In this document: positions 10,971 to 21,969 of the stretch, piece after piece | How positions within the stretch are numbered: position 1 is the stretch's first letter | How the letters are laid out: the number at the start of each line of letters is the position of its first letter | Source of the DNA: Gracilariopsis chorda | Taxonomy: Eukaryota; Rhodophyta; Florideophyceae; Gracilariales; Gracilariaceae | Assembly: GCA_003194525.1 (NCBI GenBank) | Contig: NBIV01000037.1 | Coordinates: 62,001 to 126,000 of the forward strand | DNA length: 64,000 bases | Direction of reading: 5' to 3' | Position numbers and translations under genes: made by a program | Notes under the pieces: model-generated | The model's input: only the letters and a program-made list of their open reading frames with translations | Told to the model about the DNA's origin: nothing | Database searches by the model: none

Positions 10971-12029
10971 ATGGGACCAAGTTTAGTGAAGTCTTGTGTC
11001 TCCGACGTAGTGAACAGTGGGTGTATAGTGAAGCAACGTGAGCTTCAGGAAGCGCTCACTTCAAATTGCCCTCCTAGTGGAGCAACACCATCGTCGACGT
11101 GCTTCAAAGTCAACGCCGGTAAAATTCTGCCAACAACTCCGAACGCAACTGAAACCGAGCATGAAGAAGTGGTAGGCAGCTCCAGCACTTCACCGCATAA
11201 CCAACCATCAGTCTCAAATGCTCCGGTTTTCCCTCTAGCCACAAAACCGACTAAAAACCTGTGTCGCTTCAGCAACGATGAGGATCATATCATTGTAAGA
11301 AAGGTAGCCGCTGTAAAAGCTCACGTCGCACCACATGGCGAAAGACGCGAGCGTTTTGAAATAGCAAATGCTAAGGTGAATGGCATAAAACGTCTGAAAC
11401 ACGCAGTAACATGGAAATCCATGCAAGATCGTAACAAACGTTTGCAAGATAGATACGACCAGCGTGATGCGATTGATGCAAAACTGAGTGGCGTTGGTGG
11501 TGACATATGTGAGGTTGACAAGCTCTTGAGTATGATCAAAGAAGCGCAGGACGATTTCCTGCAAGCCCAAGAAGAAAAAAGTCGGATGCAAGAAGAACTG
11601 AAGGAAAATAAAAAACGTCTTGAAGCGTTTATTAAGCAAAGAGCTACGAGAAGACGTGACTCTAAGAATGGTAGTGATGGAAGCGATGAAGGAAAGGGTG
11701 AAAGGCCTTCGAAGAAATCCAAGGCAAGTCGCTCCGTATCATCGCCATCTGTTGACAATGAAACTGCCTTTTCCATAGCCGCTATAGAGAGCGGTGACGC
11801 CTATCGTTTAAAGCTAGAAGAGGACAGAATGAAGTTGGAACGTGAACAGTTCAAGGCAGTAGAAAAAGAAAAAGTTCTCGAGCGAGAAGAGCGCAAGCGT
11901 GAGCGCGAAGAATCTCAGAAGCTAGATATACAGAATTTTGAGATGATAATGGATGTAATAAGAGTTATACCAGCTGCAACGGCTACTAGAGAAACGACGA
12001 CCGATGCGAATCATGACGACGCTGGTTAG
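10971..12029 (+). CDS. Myb/SANT-like DNA-binding protein of a Harbinger-type transposon (unit 1)
   Basis: About 352 residues from the ATG at 10971; the frame also opens further upstream at a GTG. The segment from about residue 95 (CRFSNDEDHIIVRKV... then TWKSMQDRNKRLQDRY) has the spaced tryptophan and basic-helix pattern of a Myb/SANT-like (trihelix-type) DNA-binding domain. It is followed by a long charged coiled coil (EEKSRMQEELKENKKRLE), a basic stretch that could be a nuclear signal (RPSKKSKASR) and a second Glu/Arg-rich coil near the C-terminus. PIF/Harbinger elements typically carry such a Myb-like gene beside the transposase, and here a Harbinger DDE frame lies convergently 124 bases downstream. 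A homologous gene is at 13.6-14.3 kb. It could help bind transposon ends or import transposase. Confidence 0.68.
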   Translation: MGPSLVKSCVSDVVNSGCIVKQRELQEALTSNCPPSGATPSSTCFKVNAGKILPTTPNATETEHEEVVGSSSTSPHNQPSVSNAPVFPLATKPTKNLCRFSNDEDHIIVRKVAAVKAHVAPHGERRERFEIANAKVNGIKRLKHAVTWKSMQDRNKRLQDRYDQRDAIDAKLSGVGGDICEVDKLLSMIKEAQDDFLQAQEEKSRMQEELKENKKRLEAFIKQRATRRRDSKNGSDGSDEGKGERPSKKSKASRSVSSPSVDNETAFSIAAIESGDAYRLKLEEDRMKLEREQFKAVEKEKVLEREERKREREESQKLDIQNFEMIMDVIRVIPAATATRETTTDANHDDAG

Positions 12030-12153
12030 TAGGAAAGATCCGGCGCATAGCTCTACGCTCGCTCTGGCTTGCTCGTCATTCTGCTCCTCGCGCGGGCTGC
12101 ACTCACCGCGGATTATGCGCTGGCCGCTGCACTGCACCAAAAAAAAATCCATG

Positions 12154-13143
12154 CTATCCAAGAGAGGTTAAATAGTTTTCAAGAGAAGGTGGGCGGCAGT
12201 GAAAGTAGCGTGATATGTAGTTGCCATAGAAGCATGATCGTATGTTATGTGGAAGTAGAGAGGAAAGATAAAGAGACCCAACTGGTGCTTGTAGGACACG
12301 AAGTTTGCGTCTGAAATCAGTTGTGCTCCGGTATATCTTCACTTCCTTGAAAGCCCCTTCAACAGTTATGCGTCCCGATGACATAGCAGTATTGAGAGCG
12401 CTTTGATCAGCATTTAGTTGAGGTCCTTGAAATGGAACTTGTAGGTAGTTTCTCTCGTTGTATTCGCTATCTTCATATATACGAAGCTGCACATCATCCT
12501 AATGCAGCGCTTTTTCTAATTGCTCGTCCATTTCAGACATAGCGTATAACGTCCAGTCCTGCCTTCTACCTTCCAAAGGTCCATACGCATGAAGAATGAT
12601 ACCATCGGGTGTAGTACAAGCTTGAAACGTTAGAACATGTGTTCGTTTTTTTCCATTGTACACCACATTTTGAAGCCCTTCTTCATCAAGACGAGCAATT
12701 GTCCTCACAGTTCCATCAATAAATCCAATGCATTTGTGTAATGCGTAGCGTTTATTCCATACTGCTGCAGACCACCTGTTGGCATGTTGCTGTATATGCT
12801 GTGCATGCAATGGACCTGTAATTAGGTTTTCGTGTTCATCTAAAAACGAATGAATGCCTTCCCGAAAGATCTCACTTAGTTGTGATGCATGTTCGCGAAA
12901 CATAACCTCGCGATCTATCCATCTTTAGGGCATAGCAAGTCTACTCAGTATGATGCAAGTGGTAAGAAGAGAGTTTGTTTTGCAGCAGTTACGTGCTGTT
13001 TTGTATAAAGGCGGTGAGCATATGACACTCGTCAGTTTCTCCATGTCTGCTTTAAGAAACCTAGAATGCAGTAGACATGTTTGATCACTCATAGAAAAAA
13101 AAATGTTCTTAAAGGTTTTCTGTGATATAAGATTGGTTTTCAA
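12154..13143 (-). pseudogene. PIF/Harbinger DDE transposase, broken (unit 1)
   Basis: Three consecutive minus-strand pieces read as one DDE_Tnp_4-type protein. The frame 13143-12925 ends with TCIILSRLAMP, then a stop, then RWIDREVMF; this matches the N-terminal helical region of Harbinger transposases. The frame 12903-12499 has CIGFIDGT with the first catalytic Asp. After a frame change, 12492-12154 has IYEDSEYN with the second Asp and SSGRITVEGAFKEVK with the catalytic Glu. All three acidic residues are thus visible, but a stop near 12925 and a frameshift near 12495 prevent a single product. Convergent with the Myb-like gene. Confidence 0.75.
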
Positions 13144-13618
13144 TACGGCTTGCGAGTATTTTTTGTAGTACCGACGAAATTAGTGACCGTACGCCTGAGG
13201 AAATGAGTTTCCCAACTGCAACATTTCGGCAAAAGAATTTACACTGCAAGCCCTTTTACGGAACTCTGCTTTGGATTCGTGACAAACCAGGCTAAAATAT
13301 GCCCGGTTAGTCAAGAGTCTGTGAGAAAGCCAGGGAAGCGTGAGTAATTGATTTTGGCAGGAGGTAGGAGAAAGCAAACACAGGTAACCTTCGCGCTCTT
13401 CCTTATATCATGCATCCCCAGAGAACACACACCACCCCTAACTCATACAGCTGCGCTATGGCTAGTGTGAGCCTAGCTACGCATTATGATCCCCTCTCAC
13501 ACCACAAGTTCCTCCAATTCACCCGGCTACCCTAACTCCCCATGTTCTCCTACCAGACGAAGCTGTTGTTGCAGTTGTTGCTGCCCAGTCCTCCTCTTCT
13601 GAGGCTGCTGGCACCCCC

Positions 13619-14341
13619 TTGGGCACGGGTGAACGCCGTAAAAATAGCGGTCGTCGTTCTAAGTACGCCGCTACTGAAGACTTAATTGTTTTTCGTGAAG
13701 TTGCAGCAGCGAAGGCACACATCGCACATTACGGCCAAACAACAGCCCTGTACGAGATTGTTGCTGATCGCTGCAACGACAACCCCGGAATGACGTGTAA
13801 GCTGAAGTGGAAGCAGTACCAGGACCGCTATGATCGTTCACAGGAATCTTTTGATAGAGAGAATGGTTTAACTCATTTAAGGTCAGGCATAGGGGGCGGG
13901 GGGTTTAGTGGGCTCAACGAGCTAGTATCACAGATTCGTGAAGCCAAGGATGGCTTGAAGAAGGAGAAACACGCGAAGAAGGAGAAAGTACCAAAAGAGG
14001 AGGAAGAGAAGGAGAGAATCGGAAAAGCTCTTGTTGCAGCGTCGGTACCTAGAAAGAACAAGCTTTCCGCTGGTTACAGGAGCAATGAAGAAGGCTCCGG
14101 GAGTGACTCAGGTGGTAGGCCGAAGGATCGCAAAAAGAAAAGAAAGGTGCGAGTTGAAGGAATAGGTGGGGAGTTAGCAGCCGTTGGTGAGTCTCTCAAA
14201 GAGTCCGATATGGCACGGGTTGACCTGGCGCGTGAGCAGTTGAAATTCGAGCGGCATAAGTTCGATCTGGAGAATGAGGAGCGCTGCAAGTTCCCGGAGG
14301 AACGTCGTTTGGGAGAGGAGAGAACATTGAACTGGAGCTGA
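13619..14341 (+). CDS. Myb/SANT-like protein of a Harbinger-type transposon (unit 2)
   Basis: About 240 residues, homologous to the Myb-like protein of unit 1: SKYAATEDLIVFREVAAAKAH aligns with the corresponding CRFSNDEDHIIVRKVAAVKAH segment of unit 1, and LKWKQYQDRYDRSQE with TWKSMQDRNKRLQDR. It then has a Lys/Glu-rich coil, a strongly basic stretch (PKDRKKKRKVR) likely to be a nuclear signal, and a final coil. No ATG is visible at the start; the frame opens upstream and the first usable codon is a TTG, so the N-terminus, perhaps a first exon, is uncertain. The transposase frame starts 60 bases beyond on the other strand. Confidence 0.62.
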   Translation: MGTGERRKNSGRRSKYAATEDLIVFREVAAAKAHIAHYGQTTALYEIVADRCNDNPGMTCKLKWKQYQDRYDRSQESFDRENGLTHLRSGIGGGGFSGLNELVSQIREAKDGLKKEKHAKKEKVPKEEEEKERIGKALVAASVPRKNKLSAGYRSNEEGSGSDSGGRPKDRKKKRKVRVEGIGGELAAVGESLKESDMARVDLAREQLKFERHKFDLENEERCKFPEERRLGEERTLNWS

Positions 14342-14401
14342 AAAAGCTGCAGGCGTTATTGGGCGCTGTCCAAGCGCAATAGAAGTGATAAAAGTCGTGT
14401 T

Positions 14402-15340
14402 TCAAGGCTTACTTTGAGCTTGGAGGGTATCCAAGTTTCTTGCCAACCCGTGGAACGTCTCCTCACCGCCATAGCGCTCTCTATCCTGTTTGCATGCTAA
14501 GATACGACTCAAGTGATGGCGGAGGCAATTAAAGTACTGAAATATCTGGTTCGGATAAACACAGTTGCGGCAGGTGCTGAGAAACATGCAGCACAAAAAC
14601 AACCACCCGATATGACCCTCCAGTAGGTTCATCTTTTGCTTGAAATCTACAATGGTAAAGTGCATTTTCACCTTCTTAAACATCCACTCCACCGTTATCC
14701 TTGTCGAAGACATGGCCTTATTGAAGGCCCTCTGCGCTTGCATCAGCGATGAACATTGAAATGGCATCTCGACGTACCAACGTCTATTGTACCCCGAGTT
14801 ACCGTACACAAAATACCTCGAACCACCAATCTGCAGCACTGAAGGCAGTACGTTGTCAAGCTCACCGCGCACGTAAAGTGTCCAGTCGTGACGCCTGCAC
14901 TCAATAGGGCCACATACGTGTAGTATCAAACCGTCAGGCGTGTTTAAAGCTTGATATTTCAAGGCGTGCTTTTGCTTGTGGACTTTGAACATCACACGTT
15001 GGCGCTTGTTCCCCTTCGGTCTTGGTATTGCAATTAGGGTACCATCAATAAATCCAACACAGTTAGCTTTTTCCTCTGACGTCTCGTGAATAGCAGATGC
15101 GTAATGGGTGGCGTTGGTCCCAATAAACGACGGCAGAATACTAGACCTGAAAGAGTGATGTGTACTCCTCATAACTTTTAGCGCCTTCCAATAGATTTAT
15201 GAGAAGTTAGGGCGCTGTTTTCTAAACTGAAATTCCAGATCCGCCCATCGCGCATGAAAATACATTCGACGCAAGATGAGGCAGGTCGCAAGGATTAAGG
15301 TGACGGGGCAGTGGTTGAGGGTTCTATGTGCCCAGTGCGA
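14402..15340 (-). pseudogene. PIF/Harbinger DDE transposase, broken (unit 2)
   Basis: The open part, 15172-14402 (256 residues), has CVGFIDGTLIAIPRP with the first catalytic Asp, the CGPIECRRHDWTLY segment, YGNSGYN where the family has GDSGY, and SSTRITVEWMFKKVK with the catalytic Glu. The second catalytic Asp is therefore replaced by Asn. Upstream, the same frame continues through a stop near 15187 into LILRRMYFHARWADLEFQF, the usual Harbinger N-terminal helices, up to about 15340. The copy should be catalytically dead. Best read as a Harbinger transposase; domesticated HARBI1-like use is conceivable but the stop argues against it. Confidence 0.75.
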
Positions 15341-16941
15341 TGGCCACACCACTGCAGCGATCACCCGTTCCACGTCACGCCGATTAAAACGAATGTTTTA
15401 AAAGCAATTTCGATCACCATAACCGTTGAAGTTGAATGAAAAACTACTGCGCGATATGCGGTTGCTACGCTGCAGTATGCGACCGTGATCGCGTAAATCT
15501 CGTTCAACGCCCGACGCGAAAAAAGCAAGACTCCTGAGCTTGAGAACGCGGATTGTGGCGCTGGATGGCGGCGTTTTCACAGTGCTCTAACCACCACTCT
15601 AAGTAAGTTCGCTCGACCGCGACAAGCAGTCCTCGTGAAGTGGGACTGTGCTTCCATCATGAGATAGGGCTTACAGTCGTACTGGTAGCCCCTCGGAGAG
15701 TAATACTCCAGAGCTCACAGAATAGGAAGAGGCGTACACCTCCCAACGCTTTTAATTTTTGAAATATGGCGTGAAATAAATGCTGACTCATTTGTGAAGA
15801 TTCATGCCCATTTTCGCTCATATGTTGCAGGCGTACGGTGTCAATTGAAGTACTGCTTTGATCAGCAGGTTGGATGAATCGGTAGTTGTAAACCTGCGAC
15901 GCTGCAGTAGTTTCTTTGTTATCAAGGCCCATTGGTCCTTTCGATGCAAAGCAAGTCGTTTTGTATGACTTTGGGGTGACTCTGATGACATCATTTAATC
16001 CGGTTGCCATATATAGTACTGAAGAAGTCTGTGTTGCGTAAGATCCTGTGAGCACCCTTAATGAAGTTCTGGTTCTGTATATGTAGTGAAGAAATACTGA
16101 ATTCATAACGAATCTCGTTTTGCGTAAATTCGCTAATAAGAATATCACTCTAGTTCTTTTCTACCTTTAGTACCTCTGAGCGACTCCATGAGGAGAATTT
16201 AGCCTTCGAATGGATGATTAGCCTTCTACTTCTAGAAGGTTAATACTGTTGCCTCGGAATTAGCGGGATGTACATACACACACACACATGCACACACACA
16301 CACACATGCACACACACACACACTCTGGGCGACATTTACTTGGCACGACCAGATAGTCTTGGTCAAGCAGCGACCACCGTGTTCGTGGCTATCACACGAA
16401 CAGATAGTTCGTTCTTCTTCGAAAATTATCTTTGCAGCGTTTGACAAGAGAACGCTTCCTTGTAGGGTTAGAATCTGCAGCGCTTTCGGAATTAATAGCG
16501 TAAGTTTATGAACAACAACAAAATCATCATCATTTACTTGACCTGGGTACGTGAGGGTAGTAGTGCTCAATCAAGACTACTAAACTATGAAATGGAGCAG
16601 AGGGAGTGGGGAAGGATGTGGTGCGAGCAGGGCTCTTGTGTGAGCGAATCGCATTACGGTTTCATCATCGTGCTCATTACATCATATCCATCCGTCGTGC
16701 GCTAACACAACTGCCTTGCAGGCACAATACGCTTTCCCATTCCTTCTGCCCCAATAAACAGCAAGGAAGTAAGATTCATCACTGCGCCCACATCACCAGA
16801 TAAACTGTTGTCCGCAGGATTATTCCAACGAAAAATAGTCAAAGAATTGGGTTTTGAACAGAACTTGACAAGGAGCGGAAATTGTCCAAGAACGAAACCT
16901 TCCTGATCACATCTTGCACCAAAGACGGCTGCTAGTACGGA
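15341..16941. other. Intergenic stretch with a CA microsatellite
   Basis: About 1.6 kb. The longest frame (16148-15657, minus, 163 codons) has no recognisable motif. A (CA)n tract with ATG interruptions lies at 16274-16325. No RNA gene was seen. Confidence 0.5.
16274..16325. repeat. (CA)n microsatellite
   Basis: Alternating CA dinucleotides with two regularly spaced CATG interruptions. Confidence 0.9.
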
Positions 16942-17556
16942 TCACGTGAGTCCCTTACTTCGAAGTTTCTCATAAAGAGCAGGCTTCTTTTCAGACAAGT
17001 AGCGCATGAGCTTCCCCCCACTTTCATCAACTTGTTCCAAACCGAGTTCGCGCCTTGCATGTTCAATTGCCTTCGAAGCGCCTGCAACCTCGTCCTTGTC
17101 CTGAACCAGTACCTCAATTTCACCAATGTTGTACTGAAAACCATCTTCAGAGTGGCATTCATCAGCCGTGACTTGCATGGCATAGCTTCCCCAAGGTACT
17201 GGAATGTTCATGTCCCATATGGTTCGTACAGTTGTAATGCAAGCGTACACATCCATGCCTTTGGTCTCAAATCCGCACTTAGAAACGTGCTCTAACGCTG
17301 CTGCACCGACCAATTCCTCGTACACGACGGAACCCTTTCGCGATGAGGAGTCGACTTTTACGGGAACCTTGATCTGCCAGGCATGGTCTCTCATGCGGAG
17401 CCATTTATCAGAGAGCGCAAGTTGCTCACAGAAGTAACGATCTGTGAATTGAATCTGCTTGCAAGGTCCAGCATGAAGAAGTATTGTCTTCTGCGCTTCG
17501 GGGGTCACTCGGAATCTCGATTCAACCTCGATGGGATTGGACGCTGAAGCCTGCAT
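16942..17556 (-). CDS. THTPA: Thiamine-triphosphatase-like CYTH-domain phosphatase
   Basis: A 204-residue protein from the ATG at 17556 (MQASASNPIEVESRF). The frame continues upstream to an ATG at 17694, which would add 46 residues rich in Arg, Ser, Phe and His with almost no acid, as in an organelle transit peptide. CYTH features in order: IEVESRF at the N-terminus, WLRMRDHAWQIKVPV, YEELVG, the paired-strand segment ACITTVRTIW, and IGEIEVLVQDKDEV with a final GGKLMRYLSEKKPALYEKL. The last two match the thiamine-triphosphatase branch (animal enzyme about 230 residues) rather than class IV adenylate cyclases. The enzyme would hydrolyse thiamine triphosphate or another triphosphate in the positively charged tunnel. 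The usual ExExK signature reads EVESR here, a Lys-to-Arg change. The frame is intact and has no close neighbours. Confidence 0.82.
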   Translation of the reverse strand: MQASASNPIEVESRFRVTPEAQKTILLHAGPCKQIQFTDRYFCEQLALSDKWLRMRDHAWQIKVPVKVDSSSRKGSVVYEELVGAAALEHVSKCGFETKGMDVYACITTVRTIWDMNIPVPWGSYAMQVTADECHSEDGFQYNIGEIEVLVQDKDEVAGASKAIEHARRELGLEQVDESGGKLMRYLSEKKPALYEKLRSKGLT

Positions 17557-17699
17557 GACATGCTGCCGAGGGTGGTTCAGAAAGAGCTTTCTGTGACAAT
17601 GGAAAACAGAAAAATTGAGTTGGTGGCGTGGGAAGAAGGATCTGGAAAGAGCAATGAATGAAGTCATGAAGATGTGCGGCGGCGTATGACACAAGGAGG

Positions 17700-19235
17700 G
17701 AATGACACCACAAAAGCGGCGTTGAGAAGGGAGGGCTTTGGTATGTTATCCCCAAAGGGGCAGCGATGGTAGAGAACGGAGAAGCGGGAGAGAGTTCCGC
17801 TTTCCCGCCATAGCCATGGTTCAGACAATAGCTTCGGGGGTGGCGCGGGCGGGGAGACCGCTGGCACAGAGTTAGGGTTTGTCCAAGGACGGCGAATTCG
17901 TCTTATTGTGCCGTGGTCCGCACGTTGAACACGTACTGTTTCACTGCCATGTTCGCTGCTGAATAGCGGCATTTCGATGACATATTGTCATCCACGTTTC
18001 TCCATCATCTTGTGTTTTTGCAATGCTGCGTGTGGGAGCTCACTACAAGCTGATTCGTTCATTCAAACTCGGTTTCGCCTACGCTCGTGGAAGCTCACTA
18101 CAAGTATCGCTGGACAGGCTCGCATCAGTGTCTGGCCGGACACTTTTGTGGCCCAGTCGTCTTGCACTGCGCGCGAGAAGATTTGTAGATGACAGCGTAG
18201 CTTTGGAGGTTAAAACCCTTCTTACCAGCTTTCGACTATATCGGTCTGCTAACCCTTTCCTGCTGCACCGTCGGTACCAAGCCTTGGAAACCAAGGGTAA
18301 AGGGTTAGATTGCTAGCGTTTACACAAAAGGGTCAAAGGGTTAGCAGTTGCCTACGGCACAGTTGTACGAGAATGCAACAAGCGTCGAGGTAATTGACTA
18401 GGTAAAAGGTACAGAGATGAGAGAAGCAGAGCTGATGATATTGATATTGATGTTGTTGTAGCGATGACACGAAAGTTGAGAATGGTATCTAACTTACTGC
18501 GGAGCTGAGACGGTTATAGACCGCCTCGGCTCGGTATTATTGTGTTTTGCACTGCTCGAAATGGAGGCTACTCCTCTCTCAGCTACTTGATAACTACGCA
18601 GAAACATACGCAGCACGCAATGCCTACTGCTAGTTGCGTGGGTGGCCCTGTTTCGGCTGATGCCAAACAGAGGCGAATACAGTATCAAAGTGCGTACGTA
18701 ACACACCAAGCGAGCTACGCGATAGCACTAGCTAGCTAGGATAGATTGCTAGTGTCTTTCAACAACGACAGAAACTAGAGCAGCTATCTACGCGGACACA
18801 CACGCACACACGATACGCTGCTAAGATCGAAGCAACTGCAAAGGAAGTGAGGCTGTAGCGATGTGGCGGTGTGATTGCCGCCACCCAAACAAAACAAGAA
18901 CACAGACGCTGTCTCCTTTTTGCGTCGTGTCCCTTGCACATCAACATATACCGCACAGGGTTGCAAAGGCGTCCGCACTTTGCATTCTACCCCTTGGGTA
19001 CCGTTGGTACCTTTCACAAAAGGCTTGAATTGTACACTTTTCAAATGTTCTCAAGATATCTCAGAAACTATTTCATTTTGGCCTTTGAAATGTTGTGCAA
19101 TCGCTCCGGCGTACTCCGTTCCTTAGACTGACCACTTCACGACCATCCACCCCTTTCTTGACCCCCTCTAGCCTCTGAACACCGCCCCCGATTGCCGCAT
19201 CAACTTTACACCGGTTTCAAGGTTAAATATGGAAT
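17700..19235. other. Intergenic stretch without a gene
   Basis: About 1.5 kb with only short, unrecognised ORFs. It contains the inverted-repeat element at 18246-18347 and short CA-rich tracts near 18790. Confidence 0.5.
18246..18347. repeat. Small element with 13-bp perfect terminal inverted repeats
   Basis: CTGCTAACCCTTT at 18246-18258 is exactly complementary to AAAGGGTTAGCAG at 18335-18347. A further AAAGGGTTAG lies inside at about 18299-18308, and a second internal palindrome (ACCAAGCCTTGG) is present. The size of 102 bp suits a foldback or tiny MITE, but no clear target duplication is visible. Confidence 0.6.
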
Positions 19236-21253
19236 CTACTCAACACCCATAGCACCGCATACCAAGTCCGCCACAACTTCCGCAGCCGTCTGCATAGCGT
19301 CCAACAAGCTCGCTTTCTCACCCGGCAACTTTCGAGCCCAAACCGATCGCCGCATCCGTCTAACGCTTCGCACTCCACTCTTAACAATACGTTCACGAAC
19401 TTTTAAAGAGTGCATAAGGGCTCTCTTTTCGGCACGTTCTGCTTGTCTTGCAACCTTTTGTGCTTGACTTTGCACTTTTTGAGCGTCCTTCTTTTCGCGT
19501 TCAATCGCCCTGCGCTGCACTTCAAGCTGAGTTTTCTTTTCCTTTTCAAGTTTATCAGCCTCTTTCTTTCGACGTTCTTCAAGCATCTGGGCTACCGTTT
19601 TGTGTTCCGCCGGCGCTCCACAGTCTAACATGGCTAACTTTGGTTGTAAATGAATGTCTCCCAATACCTCTTTCTCGGTCTTAATCGGGGTTATTGTATT
19701 CATTATGATGCTACTAGCTGTTTCTGCGCTTCGAAGAAGTTGGAAAAGTTTGTGGCATACCATCACATCGCTCGTTTCCGTTGCTAGAATGTGACGAGCT
19801 TTGCTGCAAACTTCTGCATCTGTTCGTCTTTTTTGGACATGGCGAGTTCTGTCCGCAACGTTTTCAACCGAAGCGATCTTCACACTAACCTCTTCCGGAT
19901 CCTCTCGTTTGTACCTTTTCGCAAAATTTGAGTTGAACGGAAACAGGCCTGTGTCTTCAAAAGAGGACTTGATGATTGGAGGGGAGATTGTCTGATGTGC
20001 ATAAACTGCACACGCAAGGTTGAATCGAGGTGTACGAGTCTCAGGAACTACTGAGCGTGCGAACTGATCTCTTAGGTATCGAAGCGACTCTTTGAATGTT
20101 TTGTTGATACGACGGTCGCACGGTTGGAGTATATGTGAGGTGTTTGCCGGCTTGATAACTGGGATACATCGGTTTTTTCTCACATTCCATAACCCAGCGA
20201 ATGCCCTTTCGCGACGAGTGGCCATCCATCGTTAGAAGGTAAGAACTCGACTCTGGAACATGCCTTCGAACAAAGTTGTTAACGTGTTTCATGAAACCTT
20301 CTAGAATCTGACTATCCATCGAACCATTTTCTGTACACTTCACCACAGCATCCGCAGGCATCCAGTTCGGCCGCTGGAACTCGTTACAAACTGCAGCGCT
20401 CTTCTTGTAAATACCGGGAAGGGGTTCCATCCAGTGCTGCATTACTTTTTTTTCCGGCAACGATATAGAATGGAGGGGCTTTCTTTCCGGATGCAGAGCA
20501 CACAAGAACGGCGGTAATGTGTTTGTCTACACCTTGCATCTTTTGGGCGACCTTGCATCCGCCCTGTTTTGAAGACTTCGAGCCATAGGCTTTGGTTGCC
20601 TTGCCCCACGTTGCATCCACAGCCGTTTCATCCATGTTCCATATCCGAGATGGATCATCAAGGAGACCACGATTTTCTTCACCAATCTTACCAACCACAT
20701 CGAAGAAAGTCTGAATGTGTTCGTATGTCTCTCCTTTCAGCTTTGCATTATCCTTCGGATAATGGGTTTTGAACGTTAAATCTCTATGCCTGGCGCGAAA
20801 AGATCGAACAGCATCGTCTGATGGGACATTATTTTTCCATCCTGTTCTGCGGTCAGCCGCTACGCGAGCCATAACATACTTCAATGTGTCATTATCAACT
20901 GCGAATCCGCGATCTGCTGCCTCTTTCAACCTGTGAACAATCAAACTCTCTTCTTCGTGAGTTAAAACCGTTTGGGCTCCTTTGCGTGAATATGAATTGT
21001 CAGTAAGCTGTTGGTTTAATCGGTCGTACGCTTTGCTCTCGATAAGGTGTTTGAGGTTATAAACTGTGCTTTTGCTGAGATGGGTGGCTGTGACGATATC
21101 GCGGATTTTGTGTTTAGTGTTTTTGTCTTGGAGCATTACTACGGCGTTTTGTTTCATTCTGCGTTGATGCTCCGCTCTGACTCGACTTTTTTGAAGTCGG
21201 TTGGCTTGTTTGCGCATGGACAGAGCCATCGCAAAGATTTGTGGAGGGAACAA
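19236..21253 (-). pseudogene. pogo/Tigger-type DDE_1 transposase, two frameshifts
   Basis: Three overlapping minus-strand frames form one transposase. The first (21253-20384) has an N-terminal helix-turn-helix (KIRDIVTATHLSKSTVYNL), the CENP-B/pogo-like middle and the first catalytic Asp in IWNMDETAV. At an A8 run (about 20448-20455) the frame changes; the second frame (to about 20210) contains MDGHSSRKG with the second Asp. After another change the third frame has NTSHILQPCDRRINKTF with the third Asp. It then continues into a long Lys/Glu/Arg coiled coil (about residues 215-275 of the third frame), typical of the tail of pogo and jerky relatives. I did not find convincing terminal repeats. 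Confidence 0.85.
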
Positions 21254-21969
21254 GGTCTCGAGAGTGTGGAACAGTGACCTACGGGGAATGGAAAGAAGCT
21301 CATGTGCAATAAAGATGACGCCGTCCAGTACGTTTTTATTGGTATCGCGCGTCTACTGTTTGAAGGTTCCGCCTTTTTCATATCAAACTCTTTGTCTCAT
21401 TGAGACAAATGTGATGAGATGATTAGATTTGAAATCGGAGCCAGTATGGCCAAGGTATGAGGTCTGGAAGGACAGTTTCCAACTTCGACCTTTTTCCAGA
21501 ATTAGCCTTTTGTGAACGGTACACCGTGATGAGGGATACGCTTATCCACAACAGATTAACGATAGCCTTCAGCAAAGGCCATCAGCCCCAATCCTGTAAT
21601 TTACACTCTATCAAAGTAGACCTGAATACCTGTTGGCTTTTGCGTACAATGTATGAAGCCAGCATCCAACCTCCTGTGTATGCTGAAGAGTTATAGCACG
21701 TGCAGTCACTTGCCGTAGGACAATGTGGTGTATATGTGCGTTGTCATAGGGGTCTCTGCCATGGTTCACACGGACTTGTGGCCTAGGTTTTTTTATCATC
21801 ACAGACAAGGGGTCACAGAGGGATCCGCAATGGGTTGATGTTAGATCTCCGAACTTCGCCGCCAGTATCTCGCCTTGATCAAGAATCTACAATTATAACT
21901 ATCGCTCAATATTCCACCCTTGCCTTTCCTGACCACGATTAGGTTTCGACTGATTGCGTTTGGACTACG
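21254..21969. other. Intergenic, includes the upstream region of the beta-propeller gene
   Basis: About 700 bases with only short ORFs. The last few hundred bases should contain the promoter of the plus-strand gene starting at 21970; no unambiguous element was recognised. Confidence 0.45.

Noticed and set aside
15657..16148. 163-codon minus-strand ORF
   Set aside because: No domain, no homologous copy in the window and atypical composition; treated as chance.
19236..20225. 329-codon coiled-coil ORF as a host gene
   Set aside because: Its start carries the third catalytic Asp block of the pogo transposase (HILQPCD), so it is the transposase C-terminus after a frameshift.
20440..20460. Programmed frameshifting at the A8 run
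   Set aside because: A -1 slip would run into a stop at once, and a second unrelated frameshift follows near 20210; simple decay explains both.
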